Below, in pieces: positions 1-11,875 of a stretch of DNA of 64,000 bases. This DNA comes from Arctopsyche grandis. Its lineage: Eukaryota > Arthropoda > Insecta > Trichoptera > Hydropsychidae. Every line of letters starts with the position of its first letter. Position 1 is the stretch's first letter. Location: contig NC_135356.1 of the NCBI RefSeq assembly GCF_051622035.1, positions 2,294,001 through 2,358,000 on the forward strand. The letters run 5' to 3'. The notes beneath the pieces are model-generated. The model made no database searches, was not told the origin of the DNA, and saw only the letters and a program-made list of their open reading frames with translations. Both the position numbers and the translations under genes were made by a program.

Positions 1-98
1 GGAAATAATTTGTTGATTTAAATGAGTTTTCCTAAAGCCGAGTCTCGTCTCATTGGAATTTTTATACCAGAATTAGGTGAAATTAAAAATTACTATTT

Positions 99-292
99 CG
101 ATTTTTGTTTTTTAAATGCTTTTTATTATTACTAAATTATGTTCACAATACATCTTATATATATTTTAATAGCTACTGATCTACTGATCATTTTCTATAT
201 TACAATTTTAATTTAATTTTGTTAGTAATCATAGTATTATATTATTCTAATGTTAATGTACAGAGCATAATAGGAAAAACAGCTCAAAACCC
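99..292 (-). mobile_element. Jockey-like LINE 3' fragment (copy 1)
   Basis: One of eight 5'-truncated copies of the same LINE. Signature on this strand: GAGCTCTTTTTCC, then paired GATCAG/TAGATCAG motifs, and an AATAAAAAGCATTT polyadenylation-like tail. Only the 3' UTR is present. Family assignment comes from the copy at 48.3-48.9 kb, which still carries the end of the reverse-transcriptase ORF. Confidence 0.7.
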
Positions 293-1611
293 AATTATTA
301 TTTGATTTTCGATACTTACATCAGATTGGCTCGTTTAATAATATAGGATATACGCGTTTTATATAAACAGGCAAATACAGGCGATTCATATGTGTTTTTT
401 CATTTCATCAACTAAATATAAGATGCAGTTAAAACGTGCACGTTTCATTTGAATTGCAGCAATATGAGAAGTTTGAAAAGCTTCGATTCTTACCCTACTT
501 ACTAAAGTACTTATTTATCGCAAGCGTCTACCTGTAATATGTATGTATATACGTACATACGCACGTGTGCATACGAGACGCAAAACGTGTTAGTATTGCA
601 ATTAGAAAATCGTATTTAATTAAAGTACACAATATATTTAGCGATCGAGTTGAAAAAGTGCACGTTTATGATCGATCGATGCGAAAATGAGTAGAAATTA
701 GCGACGGGTCTTTTGTATGCAAAAATTTCGTAGCGGTAAAGCGCGCTTAGGAATGTCATTCAGGATAACGGAAGATTAATAATTGTGTCGCATTAACACT
801 GATTCCTAATTGGACACGCCGAATATTTAGATATGTTGTTATTTGTATTCTTGAAGTAGCATAATTATTGCGTACGAAAATTATGTGCACGAAAAGTGGC
901 CGGTCTTCGAATAAACGGGGTCACCGAAAAAAGTGCGTTTCTGATTTTTCTCACGCGATTCGGCAGCTTCTCGAATAACAAAAATTATGCTGCTGCTTTT
1001 ATTACTCTTTTTACATTGTCTTTTTTTCGTGTTGTGCTGTTTATTATTATTATTTTAATTTTTTCTTTTGGGTTTTGAAACTCGAGCGCCATCATCGGCG
1101 TGTGCTTCTTTCTGCTGTTTTATTTCTTAGATAACGAAGTGCTCGGTTGTTTTATCATTTTTTTTTGTTGTTGTTGTTGTAAATTGTACTAGTGTAAGAA
1201 GTGAGATTTGACCTGGAAAAACAGCCGACACTGATAAGTAAATCCTTAGGTAGGATTCCTAGTCGGAGAACAAACGAAACAGTTAACGGTAGTTATGTAT
1301 GTACGTACGCCAAGTGTTCTCATTAGCGAAAGTTTCAGGTATAGAGAGTGGGTCGGCCTCTTTTATAGCATAACAAAAAGATTTGTCATCCAAAGGATGC
1401 GGAATAAAGCGTTTCTTAAATCGACGATTGAAACTGTAAAAAAACGATTAATTTTACATGCGAATTTTTGGTCGAATTCTATTAGAATCGACAATGTTTC
1501 TTCGCATATCACTGGTCGCCACGCGAGCTATGTATATTTGGGAGTGTGTAGTGCAGTTGACAGGGGTTTCCATTAAAAAATATAATATGTATTTTAATAT
1601 AATAAATCACA
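293..1611. other. upstream non-coding stretch, possible 5' region of the gene
   Basis: Mostly AT-rich spacer with short CG-richer patches at about 640-780 and 890-970 and a poly-T/GTT run near 1155-1180. A 23-codon ATG ORF at 987-1058 encodes an almost pure Leu/Phe/Cys stretch that resembles a signal peptide. No donor of the phase needed for exon A is convincing in it. No recognised repeat was found here. Confidence 0.3.
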
Positions 1612-2184
1612 ATAAACCTTTTGGTTCTGACATCTTTTCTGATTTTAATTTTGCCAACATTTCCAACTAGAATTGTTAAGAAATCCAATAGAAAGCAGGT
1701 ATAAAAATTGTAGCCAATTCAAACAAATCCTAGATAACTACCGCCGAGGATTTCGAGTTTTGTTAAGGTGTGTTTAGACTCTCTAATATACCTTGCATCA
1801 ATATAAAATAAACAAAATAAGTCTATCAATGAATGTATTTTTCCAAAACTAGTTCCATCTTCTTCATTGTTGTTAAAATGTAATGCTCACAATCAAATGC
1901 CAAGCCACAATCTGAAATACTCGGCAGTTAGGGATTTCCTTCGATAAATTCTGCTATGGTTATAAATTCAGAAATTTCGGTGTAAAACAGTCTTTATAAA
2001 CATTGACACGGATTACACGACAAGTTCAATGCATTTTTTTTACAATGCTACCTGGAAAGGCTAAGCGGGTAGTATTCTTGTTTATTTTTTACATATTCAA
2101 AAAACAACGCCTATCAGCGTATTTAAGGCGCATGTACTTGTTGGGAAAACGCCGATCGGCGTTGGTCAGCATTCAAAGGGATAA
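1612..2184 (+). mobile_element. piggyBac-like MITE, copy A
   Basis: About 570 bp, alignable over its length with the copies at 17.0-20.9 kb and 34.65-35.19 kb. The right end reads TCAGCATTCAAAGGG, the left end is degenerate (ACCTTTTGGTTCTGAC), and ATAA flanks both sides where copy C has TTAA. A perfect palindrome AACGCCGATCGGCGTT lies just inside the right end and a weaker relative of it about 45 bp further in. There is no coding capacity. Confidence 0.7.
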
Positions 2185-3049
2185 ATATGTACTAAGTATT
2201 GTAATAAAATAAATCAATAACAATGTCAATATTTTCGTGTTAAATATGTTAGATTCGATATATCGTTTCTCTTTTCTCTCTGTCGGGGAACTTTATACCT
2301 ACTTTTGTATAATATTTAGGCTTGCACTAAATTTAACTACATCGGTCTGCCCGTCGGTAATAATCATTATTTCCTATTTTAAACCATTCGGCTACTTTGT
2401 GAGTATTATTTTTAAATAAAGTGAACATCGCTGTTGGCAACTAAATAATGTTTCGCTGAGAGAAAAACAGTATTTTCATACAAAAATAGTCTCAATGAAC
2501 GGCCAGATCAGGTACTAAAATACCATATACCATCATTGCAGTTATTTCCTTGCAAAATTTGCGAGAACAATGTGAATTTATTGACTAGTATTCGTCATTT
2601 CGCCCAAAAACAGCTCACTTGTTGAAAGCCGTTGTTTGGTATTGTATCGATATGTAATAATTAACGAGTGAAATCGACTACAATATGTTTTATTTTTGTC
2701 AGTATGTTTTACCGTTGTTTAAATAACGATGCATTCAATTGTTAAGAAACGCTATCTAGAATAATTTTTAATAATCGTTGCGCTAAATTTTAATCCTCGT
2801 AAATTTAAAATTACGTTTTATTCACAGAACAATTGAAATTGTTTTATTGGGCTATATATCGTATTGTTATATTGCTCTTTTTCTTTACTTCTTCTAACGA
2901 TTGTAAATTTAAAAGTTTTACAGTCCTAAAACGGTGATTTCCAAACTAGAGTATGCGATGAGTCGTTTAGGAATAGGTGAAAAAAAAAGATAAAGGTTTA
3001 AAAATATTCAATTTAGTCTCCTTTGCCAAATATTGTTTGGCAGTATCTG
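2185..3049. other. AT-rich intergenic or intronic spacer, nothing recognised
   Basis: No convincing ORF, splice signal or repeat was matched in this stretch. Confidence 0.4.
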
Positions 3050-3400
3050 TTTGTTTTATGTGGAATACAATAATGCATTCTATCGCATTCCTGCAATGTA
3101 AGGACGTAAAATAATTTCTGTATTTTTTTAATATATTTCTTATTTAACTATATAATATTATTACAATATAAATCAATGCAAGGTAATATTACTGTGAGTT
3201 TTTCTGTCCATAATATGACGTTGACAATTATTTTTATCGTCTAAAAATATATAAATATATTTCCATTAATATAATATATTAATGTAATGTATTCCATAAA
3301 TAAATTAATAATATCAACAACTTACGTATTTTATATTAAAATTTTTTAAATGTAAATATCTCTAAATACGAAACACGAACTCAAAACTAGCCAAAATAAT
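3050..3400 (+). repeat. dispersed repeat family R2, copy 1
   Basis: Shares GCATTCCTGCAATG, TTCTTATTTAACTATATAAT and ATGACGTTGACAATTA blocks in the same order with 56455-56960, and in inverse order with 4550-5290 and 49398-49560. It is non-coding, its class is unknown, and this copy looks truncated. Confidence 0.65.
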
Positions 3401-4440
3401 AGGGATGGTTAACGAAAAGGTTGGTTTCTAACTAATTTATGTACTTACATAGTTACATATAAGGGAATTCGAAGAAATTTCATCATCTTGAGCAAGTGAC
3501 GTCATTGATATTTCTAGAATTGAAATTTTGTCCAACACATAATAAACAAATTAGTCCAGATTCGATATATTGCAGCTGAGATCTGACTATTTACTATTTA
3601 TGACAGAAAACATTAATAGTTTGACCCACATATGTATTGATAATATCCTCAACTATTCATTAGAATGTATACTTAAATCTCGCATTCATAATTCATAAGG
3701 TAATAATTATGAATGCGAGGTTTACATTTAGGTAATACGCGATTTAGATACATACTTTTCTAGGTGCTATTTTTATATATGGAAATGTTTAAAATTTTTA
3801 GCATTCCTTTGTTGGAGATGCATATTTTCTATACATATGTACATACATAGGTTTGACCCAATATGAAATGGATCTAAAAAAAAAATGAACCTTTCTGACG
3901 AAGGATACCTTATTTTACCTGGATCTAGTGGAGATATTGACAAAAAAAAAAATGAGCGACAAACGTCTGCGGCGAATGTAAACAGAAAAGATCTAATCTT
4001 TTCAAACATCGTCAGCAAACTATTGAAAATGTTTATATGGGTGTGCGTATCGATTAGTTTTAAAATCAAATTTGTCGCAGTGAAAGTGATCGATTCGATA
4101 AATTTGGATCAAAAATTGGATTAGAAATTTAAACGAAAGCGCCAATATTGATTTAAAATGCGTTGAAAAGTGTTCGATATCTTTTTTCACGTAATCATCG
4201 ATTGTACTTACGAAAAAGTGTACGTACGTAAAAATTAATTGAAACGTTTAATGGCTATTATCGAGTGAGATTCTTCGATTTTGTTTTCATTCTACGTATT
4301 TTAAAAGCGATTCATATTTTGTAAATAGTTTTCCACACCTACATACGTATGTATGTATGTAGATACATAAACATACTATCGTAGATTATATAACGAACAC
4401 ATTTGCAGATGTGGCTTTTAAATATTTATTTTAAGTTACA
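3401..4440. other. spacer with a perfect short inverted repeat
   Basis: Mostly featureless AT-rich DNA. At about 3677-3721 CCTCGCATTCATAATT-type arms face each other across a loop of under 15 bases, a strong small hairpin. Short TACATACGTATGTATG motifs occur near 4337-4360. The 79- and 98-codon ORFs over 3773-4124 overlap on opposite strands and look like chance. Confidence 0.4.
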
Positions 4441-4446
4441 GTAATT

Positions 4447-5290
4447 ATTTTCTATTATAGAGGTCACGAGCCATGAACTCTATCATGAACTCTATAGTCG
4501 AACTTCGAAGTTCTAGTATATTTGAACCGATCCAGCATGAGATGCCATCGCATAAATCCCCCACTCGACCTGCAATGGCCAATTACATTTCGTTTCAGTT
4601 TCGCATTGAATTTTGGTCAAGAAACATAACATTGTTCGTGCGTATAGCGGTCGGTAGAGTTTGTTCGTTTTGACTTCATGTTTCATATTTTGAAATATTT
4701 ACTTTAATAAAATTTTAATATAAAATACCCAAGTTGTTGATATTATTAATTTATTTATGGAATACGCATATTTTTTAAATTAATGGAAATTTATATTTTT
4801 ATAAGTAATTGTCAACGTCATATTATGGACTCTATACCCTTCAGGTATAAACACAGATTACCTAAACACAATCTGCTTTAGGACATCGACTTTAGAGAGT
4901 CTTTAATTAATATTATGTATTAGATGTATTATGAACATTTATAAGGATTGTAAATAGGTTTTTGAGCTCTTTTTCCTATAATGCTTTAGATTAACATTAG
5001 AATAATATAATACTGTGATTACTAACCAAATTAAATTAAATTGTAAAATAGAAAATGATCAGTAGATCAGTAGCTATTAAAATAGATATAAGATGTATTG
5101 TGAACATAATTTTGTAATAATAAAAAGCATTTAAAAATCAAAAAATATTATGGACGGCAAAGCTAACAGTAATATTATTAAAGACCTTGCATTGAATTAT
5201 ATTGTAATAATATTATATAGTTAAATAAGAAATAATTAAAAAAAATAAAGTAATTATTTTACGTCCATATAATATATTATTGTAGGTGCA
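4447..5290 (-). repeat. R2 repeat, copy 2, split by a LINE insertion
   Basis: Reverse-oriented member of the R2 family, sharing AATGGCCAATTACATTTCG, GTAATTGTCAACGTCATATT and AAGACCTTG blocks with the 56.5 kb copy. The left margin carries TCTATTATAGAGGTCACGAG, a 20-bp motif found at three other places. It is interrupted at 4831-5144 by a Jockey-like LINE fragment. Confidence 0.65.
4831..5144 (+). mobile_element. Jockey-like LINE 3' fragment (copy 2) with target duplication
   Basis: A 314-bp 5'-truncated insert in plus orientation: TACCCTTCAGGTATAA, GAGCTCTTTTTCC and a tail ending in AATAATAAAAAGCATTTAAA. It is flanked by the 11-bp direct repeat ATATTATGGAC (4820-4830 and 5145-5155), which belongs to the R2 repeat it entered. 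This is the pattern left by target-primed reverse transcription. Confidence 0.88.
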
Positions 5291-5692
5291 ATAAAAAAAT
5301 CGAAATCAACCTTTGAAAATTATCGAGCGCTCCCATTCGTGAATTTTCCCATTTTGAGGCCTGATGTCAGATACATAGGTACGAGATTTATCAAATTAAT
5401 GCATTAAACTTATGAATCTTCGTAAATTGAAATTGTTCTAATTGTTTGATGCGAAGCAGTTGGTATTGTTTTGTTTACTTTTTCAACATCGATTATTTCT
5501 AAATGACTTTTCCCAATGTTTCGACTTTCGTCGAAGAAAATATCATTTTGCCAAATGTACTTTTAAATACTTCAGGTGAAATTTATATTTTTATCGTCGT
5601 TTAATTAATCTCCAATATATGTATATATGTATGTATGTGTTTTCGTTGTTCACGTAATCCACCGAATCACTAATAGTCTGACAATTTTCCAG
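5291..5692. other. intron end just upstream of exon A
   Basis: AT-rich, with a TATGTATATATGTATG repeat near 5617-5640. A pyrimidine-containing acceptor tract leads to the AG at 5691-5692. No repeat family was recognised. Confidence 0.5.
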
Positions 5693-5890
5693 GAGAAAAT
5701 GCGACGTGCGGATTTCCCGGTGCCCCGGCTCATTGCACGGTCCAGTTTTCCGGCGGTGGAGAACCTGGGGCCTCTGAGGCTGGTGCAGTCGTTTCGTACT
5801 TCTGCGAAAGGGGCTTTGAGCTTTTGGGGCCCTCGAGGAGAGCCTGCACCCCCGATGGACGGTGGACCCCTGACGGAATACCATTCTGCG
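5693..5890 (+). CDS. fw: furrowed-like exon A: one Sushi/CCP domain
   Basis: Internal exon of a secreted or membrane adhesion protein of the furrowed type. It is read in the frame that starts with two bases of a split codon: acceptor TTTTCCAG ends at 5692 and donor GTATGT starts at 5891, so the exon leaves one base for the next. The 65 whole codons encode one complete CCP (Sushi) module: CGFPG start, SYFCERGFELLG core, then RACTPDGRW and PFC, the usual four-cysteine layout with the Trp before Cys4. An N-A-T glycosylation sequon precedes the first Cys. A fifth cysteine (AHCTV) occupies the place usually held by Gly, which is odd. GC content is far above the flanking intron, as in the other two exons. 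The other reading frames across this exon are open only because it is GC-rich. Gene identity rests on domain order with exons B and C, not on a database search. Confidence 0.85.
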
Positions 5891-6194
5891 GTATGTATAC
5901 TTCAATATTAATTCAAATGTACTCTTTCATGAATTATATTGATCAATGTTCATTTTTATACTCCACCAATGGAATACAACACTGATTTATTGGCGTAATC
6001 TCCCGGGAGATTTTAAATACTTCATCGCCATAAGCGCACCGGTGCGCGCTCCTTCGTTTTTAAGGCTATGGCTTGAAATTAATTTTGGTTTCTTCACAGA
6101 GACATCTAAAAATATCCTGTAATACTAAATTAAATCGGAAAAAAATCAATATTTTTTGTTAGTTTGTGATATATTCAAGAGTTAGCGTCAAAGG

Positions 6195-6862
6195 TTGGCA
6201 CTAAACACATGTTATAAAATAACACTGTTCGAAAAATTACGATTTTTTTTTGGTTCAGAGACGAGATATGACTTTTCTTATAGATCTATGCCCAGTGAAT
6301 ACGAATCTGGTAATAAAAAATGTTTATTGGCTCGATTTATTGGCTCGGTGATTGACTCAAGATTCGGAGACATGTGTGTTTTTTAAATCGCGCGATTTAA
6401 AATTCAGCACACTTCCAATTAATCCCTTTAAACGAAAAAAAAAATAGTGTGGCCAGAATACTATCTCAATAAACATTTTTCAATAGAAAATACTGAATAT
6501 AAAACAGTATTAACAGTGGGATAAAATCCCAAAGGAAAATACGTACGTTTTTACTTTGATTTGAACTCGACGACTACTTAGAGAGATTTGAAAGCTGAAA
6601 AGTAATACAAATGAAAGATAAAATACCCGGCTATAGATTCCAATATTCAGTTTGAACAGAAATTTGACAGTATTTGAGACATCGACAGAACAACACCAAG
6701 ATATAGAAAAATCGCGTGATTTAAAAAACACATATATCTCCGAATCTCGAGCCAATCAACATTTTTTATTACCAGATTCGTGTTTACTGGGCATAGATCT
6801 ATAAGAAAAGTTATATATCGTCTCTGAACCATTTTTCGTGTCCAACATTCGAAAAATGAAAA
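6195..6862. mobile_element. foldback-type inverted repeat, non-autonomous element
   Basis: A segment at about 6225-6400 (GGTTCAGAGACGA, ATAGATCTATGCCCAGTGAA, CCAGATTCG-type blocks) recurs in inverse orientation at about 6708-6858. The arms are roughly 150-bp and imperfect, with a 300-bp AT-rich centre. Such a structure fits a MITE or foldback element, or an inverted duplication. No transposase and no clear target duplication were seen. Confidence 0.7.
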
Positions 6863-8030
6863 TATGATTTTGTTATTGAATTATTAAAGATTAGCTGTTT
6901 TTCATTTAAATTTCTCTAATCTAACACATATAATAAAATAATAATCGAATCGGTTTCTACAAACGCGTGGCGATTGAGTGGTTAAAAATCGGTCGTAATA
7001 CTAGTCACATTATAGATGGTGGTCTATAAACGCGTGGCGTTTTCATGTTGTTTTTTTTTTTTCAAAATAAAAGCACATGTTATAAACATACATGTTTCAG
7101 TCCAAGTGTTCACTTTGGTTCGTTCATGAACATACTAGTTTGCTTATGTAAGTGCTAACAGTCAAAAGCTTCAAATAGACTCACCAGTTGTATAGGTCTT
7201 TCATATGACGAAGTCTCATCGTTATTTTTTTGCTATACTTTTTATATTAAAATATAAAGTAATTAATTAATTATGGGTTTTTTTTATTTTATGCCTACAT
7301 TTGTACCATAAAATAAAACTGAACAAAATGTACTGCTGGTTAAACGATGTTTCTGCCGGTATAAAATCCACACGCATTTGTTTTCGAATACATACCCAAG
7401 TTGTTAATAGATAATATTTCGTCAACTAAACGGCCTATAGTATGAAACTTTTGAGCTATTCAAATCTTTGAGACGTCAAAATTTATAAGGGAAATCCTAT
7501 GGAAGCCACATTTCAACGTCGCTATAGGTCCCGTTTCCGCTAATATTAATAATATTGAAACCCAGAAAAAGCGTATTTAAATATTATATTATACGTATGT
7601 ATCTACATCACGGCCGTAGCCGGGGGGTGGGGGGGGTGGCTTTAAAGGTGCCAGACCCCTTAATTTAAAAAATAATATATAATTATGACTTATGTATAAA
7701 ATGAATTTTTCATTCGTTTCAAAATATATATGTATGTATGTAGGTAGAATATTTCTCTGGTACTTTTTTTTAACTAAAATGAGTCATGCAAAATGTAAAG
7801 AATTTTTTATTAATATTTTCCTTAAATTTATTTTTCGTTTTTACAAGCCTCTTATTTAAATCTTTAAATGTTATTGAGCAAACTAGTTTGTTTGTCCATT
7901 TTTACTTTTGTGTACACTAAAATTGGTTCACATATTAACAAACTAGTATGTTCGTGAACGAATGAAATATACACTTCTATACTATATATGTATATTAAAG
8001 ACAGGGTTGTATTGTACTTATTCAATATTC
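6863..8030. other. spacer with diffuse repeats
   Basis: It contains GAACATACTAGTTTG motifs (about 7125-7145, relatives near 7880-7955) that recur near 58135-58155, and a G-rich tract at about 7610-7650. These suggest decayed copies of one repeat but I cannot set borders. Confidence 0.35.
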
Positions 8031-8033
8031 GTG

Positions 8034-8272
8034 TTTTTACCCGGCTTCGCTCGGTATTTGTAATATATTATATAAACCGCTTAAACATAGCCAATCTAAT
8101 AGTTAACATTTTATTAAATTTATTTGAATAGTTTTATTATATTTAAATTATTTTTTCTGCGAACCAACAATAGTTACATACAAAGTCTCTTTCGAAATTA
8201 TTTTTCAACTAGTGTTTTTACCAGGCTTCACTCGGTGTTTGTAATATAATTTTTTTGAAATTATATATTAGA
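8034..8272 (-). mobile_element. Helitron family H1, two adjacent 3' ends
   Basis: Two copies of the H1 3' terminus lie head to tail. Read on the minus strand they end CCGAGCGAAGCCGGGTAAAA. The second, of only about 64 bp (8209-8272), ends in CTAG and begins TCTAATATA. H1 copies elsewhere show the full TC...CTAG structure. Confidence 0.65.
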
Positions 8273-9204
8273 GATATTATACAACTTTTACTGAATGGGT
8301 TGCATTGCTGATGTTGATGTATATAAGAACCAAGTGCATAAGATCTAGAGCTATCATTCAATTGCGATGATGCCAAAAGAAGTTTACACTTTTTTATTTC
8401 TGATTCTGAGAGAGTTGAATAAGCGTTTCCATTTGAAAGATTTTTTCTTGCACATTTATAATAAGTTTGAATGAAGTAACAGGTTTACGTCAAAATTACA
8501 CCGTTTCATCCGGTTTTGAGTTTTTTTTTTTTTTAATTTTCTTTGCCTACCGGCACTTGGGAAGAGTCGATTAGTCCCGTCCAAGTCTGCTTAAGGTTTA
8601 ATTGGTTAAATAAGCAATAGATTATTATTTGATACGCTCAACTTTGTTATCTATTGTTCGGCGTTACAATCGACGAAAAAAACTTTCCCCGAATGCTAAT
8701 GAACCTTTGCAGAGAATTGAGCGCGATTTAATTTCCGTTCGTTTTGTAACTCTAATGCGGATTCCGTTCTAGAAAGTGTAAAATAAAATATAAGCAAGGG
8801 CCGATCGTTTGTTTCGAATCAATTTCAAGTGGTTTACAACACTTGAATAATGTATTTTCTCGATGAAAACATACTCTTTTACAAGCACCTCTTCCGCTCA
8901 TTGCGAATCTCACCTCAATAGAGCTCTTGAGCTCTACATTTGTACATGCATATGTAGGTAGATAGGCAGAGTTTGTGTGACCAGTTTACTAAACGTTTGT
9001 ACGGGGTCGGATATTTAACTTTCTACATAGTTTTGCTGGTCACTTAGAACCTGTTTATTTCTTATTCGGAATGCAAAAAAAAATCATAAAGAACATCGTA
9101 GTACATCTCATCACGTGCTCACGTTCGACACAGTGAGACTGTTTATTAGAGTAGCCCTCACTTCGAGATGGAAAAACTTAAATTTTTCAACATTTCCTAT
9201 GCTG
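8273..9204. other. spacer, nothing recognised
   Basis: A poly-T run near 8519-8535, a GAGCTCTTGAGCTC self-complementary motif near 8921-8934 and one TACATGCATATGTAGGTAG motif. No gene or classified element was seen. Confidence 0.35.
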
Positions 9205-9330
9205 GTTCAATATTTATTTATTTATTTTATTTTAAAAGGAAAACCAACGGTCTTAAATCAAAACAGAACAAATAATAAAATACATTACATAAGACCAATT
9301 ATAGGTTTCCGCTGGTAGTAATAAACTAAA
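9205..9330 (-). mobile_element. LINE 3' end of the 42-kb family
   Basis: ATTTATTTATTTTATTT tail, then CTTAAATC...AATAATAAAATACATTACATAA and CCAATTATAG. The same order is seen next to the reverse-transcriptase C-terminus at 42.1-42.7 kb. Only the 3' UTR remains. Confidence 0.5.
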
Positions 9331-9409
9331 GGGTAAACATACACATAGTCATACATAAAATTTGGAAATCAACATAAGAAATAAAAAAAACACCGCGTAA
9401 AAAAAAGTT

Positions 9410-9735
9410 TTTTAAAAACATACTTCTTCTATAATTTGTATATAAAATTATTATTTTGAATAAAAATACCAATAATTTTATTTTACTACCGCCATCTATG
9501 TTTAAAAATAAAAACTGGATAGACGTCAGGCACTTTTAGAAATTCAAATTTCAAACGCGTCTTACACAATATTTTTGCACCATCGTAATGGCGGAGGATC
9601 TATTTACTTATATTGATGACCAAAATGAGCAAAATGGCAAAGTATGAAAACGATCGGATAAGAGATAAGATATATAAGTCGTCTTAAAGTGAAACGTAAA
9701 GGAGGTATGTATGTAAAAACAGAGAAATTAAATAA
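9410..9735. repeat. dispersed repeat family R3, copy 1
   Basis: Blocks ACTACCGCCATCTATG, CGTCTTACAC, ATTTACTTATATTGATGACC and AAGTATGAAAACGATCGGAT are shared with 21170-21370 and, inverted, with 56120-56440. Class unknown. Peptide ORFs over the copies (FSYFDILF...VSKWIF) are translations of this repeat rather than a recognised protein. Confidence 0.6.
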
Positions 9736-9849
9736 TTAAATGTGAGTAATAAATATGACCAGGCAACGCTTAAATAACGAGAAACATTCGGTGAAAATTG
9801 ATTAATTTCAACTTACGATAGGTATGTGTTTTCAAACAATATATGAAGA

Positions 9850-10460
9850 CTAGTGTTGTGCCCGTTGATTTTAACGACGGATGCTTTCTGAATGGAATTG
9901 ATATACGAATTAAAATAAAGTTATATGTTGTATATAAATATAATGTAACGTAATTTATAGGCGCGCGTGCATGTCTTAATATAAAAAAGTCGAGTGCGCG
10001 CATTACACGCTCACCGGTCCAACCCGTTCACCCGTTCGAAATGATGAATGAATGTGTGTGTTTTCGTGGATGTGTGTATGTGTGTACGATCCCCCGCAGC
10101 ACATCTGACGCTGACGTCATTCGGCATTCAATATCAGGAGCACATGTCAGACGCTCCACACACCCTCCCCCCCCCACTGCTCCGCTATTCCACGTCTCCT
10201 TGACAGGATCGCTCGTCACGCCACATCGCTATCCTTTTTAAATCATACTTTGGAACGCAGAAATGTATAAATTTATAATTTTTTTTACGATGTACCCCTT
10301 TTCTAGATCATACAAAATCTATTAAAATAAATTTCTTGTAGTTCATTCTAGGAATACAAGAAATATAGGGTGTATATGTAGCTTTGAAAATCGTGTAGTT
10401 ATTACGAAAAACGTAAAAATTGGGACACTTGCATACCCCACTTCGGTGAGGGAGGGTTAA
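9850..10460 (-). mobile_element. Helitron family H2, nearly complete copy
   Basis: The minus-strand 3' end reads CGGGCACAACACTAGT, with CTAG followed by T as Helitrons require. The body includes TGTAAGGTAATTTATAGGCG-type sequence, a CG/CA-rich stretch at about 10050-10220 and the other end near GGGTATGCAAG...CTCCCTCACCGAAG. Partial copies lie at 15868-16091, 27367-27720 and 41975-42122. It is non-autonomous; the opposing 63- and 66-codon ORFs are not genes. Confidence 0.65.
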
Positions 10461-11165
10461 ATAATACAAGAATTGGTTATTAAAAGCATAAATACGATCA
10501 AATAAATAGTTCCGTTCTCGGGCTTTGGATCGGTTTTGAAAAATTGATTCTTAAAAAATGTCCATTTATTTTTAATTGCAAAATTCGGCCTATTCGCACG
10601 CTTAACGGGAGGACTCATCAGAAATGTGGCTGGGCGAGAAAAGTGCGCCAACCTTGCACCGCATATTGACTGAACTTGATCCAAGAGACAAACAGGTTCT
10701 TTAGCAGAGCTCTCTAATCTGCACATTGCGGTCATCACGACCGTACACCTACAAGTGTTACCGATATACGTTTGTAAATTTATATCCATATAAACAAACC
10801 ATTGACAATTCGAAAAAAAAAACCACACGGCTTAAAACGCACGGGGTGGAAAACGAGAAAATCGTCGCGATTTCCATTCATCTGCCAATCCCATTCAGGT
10901 GGGAAATATCGTCGAAATTGGCGTTAATGTCGAAATTCAGTGGGAAAAGTTTGCGAAATCATAATATGTATGATGGATTTGTTTGGACGCGAGCCGTAAA
11001 TTTAGGATCTCTGTGGTAACCGGAAAAGAGTGGCATAACGGTAGAGGGCGATATCTGAAACGGAATGCGTGTCCTGAGGCAACATGTGTATAATATAAGT
11101 ACTGGGTACCTTCTCTAGCACGTATAATACTATTAGCAAATACACCGACCTATCTATGTATGTAG
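10461..11165. other. spacer, nothing recognised
   Basis: A minus-strand 123-codon ORF (10457-10828) overlaps a 97-codon plus-strand ORF; neither resembles a protein family. No repeat was identified. Confidence 0.35.
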
Positions 11166-11287
11166 GTATGTTACGGTTGAAGTGTATCTTCCAGTTGTAT
11201 GTAATATATTTTGACTTATTGCAATATAATCCATCTAACGTGGTACCAAGTACCGTTATAGTTGAAGTGTATTTTCAGTTGTAATAT

Positions 11288-11370
11288 TTATTTATTTATT
11301 TATAGTTTTGGACCATTGTGGCTTTACAGGAAGAACCTAATGCGCCACAATGACCTACATTTGATAAAGA
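11288..11370 (-). mobile_element. short SINE/LINE 3' tail inserted in FB1
   Basis: On the minus strand it carries a stem CATTGTGG/CCACAATG around the loop CGCATTAGG...CTGTAAAG, followed by ATAAATAAATAAATAAA. FB1 sequence resumes on the far side with a short AATAT duplication (11283-11287, 11371-11375). Loop and tail match the 3' hairpin of the SINEs at 39.6 and 61.6 kb although the stem differs. Confidence 0.65.
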
Positions 11371-11875
11371 AATATATTTTGACTAGTTGGAATATAATCC
11401 ATCTAACGTGGTACCAAGTGACGTTATAGTTGAAGTGTATTTTCAGTTGTAATATATTTTGACTAGTTGGAATATATGTAATCCGTCTAACCCACGCAAG
11501 TTGATTCATATGGCGAATTACGTTCCAACTGGTCAAGATATACTATAATACAACCGAAAATACAGATCAACTATAAGTTGGCACCAACCAGGTTAGATGG
11601 AGAGGTTAGATTTTCGTGAAAGCGTCACTCGATTAGTAAATTGAGTTGGAAAGTCACTTTTTTTTGTTTTGAACACATTCTTAGAGTTATCATAGTAATA
11701 AGGTATTCATTTCCTTTATTCGTAAAACCAAGCAAATATTGAATTCTAAAGCATTCGTAGAAACATCAGAGCTGTCAAAAGTCAACTGGCGTGGATTGTT
11801 GAAAGTGTATTTGCGCTTGTGGGGATATCATTTACTAGTCGAATATGAATTACCTAAAACGCTAGATGGAATATA

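Noticed and set aside
5591..5911. Opposing 94- and 104-codon ORFs over exon A
   Set aside because: They miss the CCP frame; the Sushi domain lies in a third frame bounded by splice sites.
7610..7650. G-rich tract as a G-quadruplex regulatory site
   Set aside because: The run is an imperfect G/T stretch in decayed repeat sequence; no context supports a function.
10457..10828. 123-codon minus ORF
   Set aside because: No family resemblance, overlaps an opposing ORF, AT-rich with lysine/phenylalanine-rich end.
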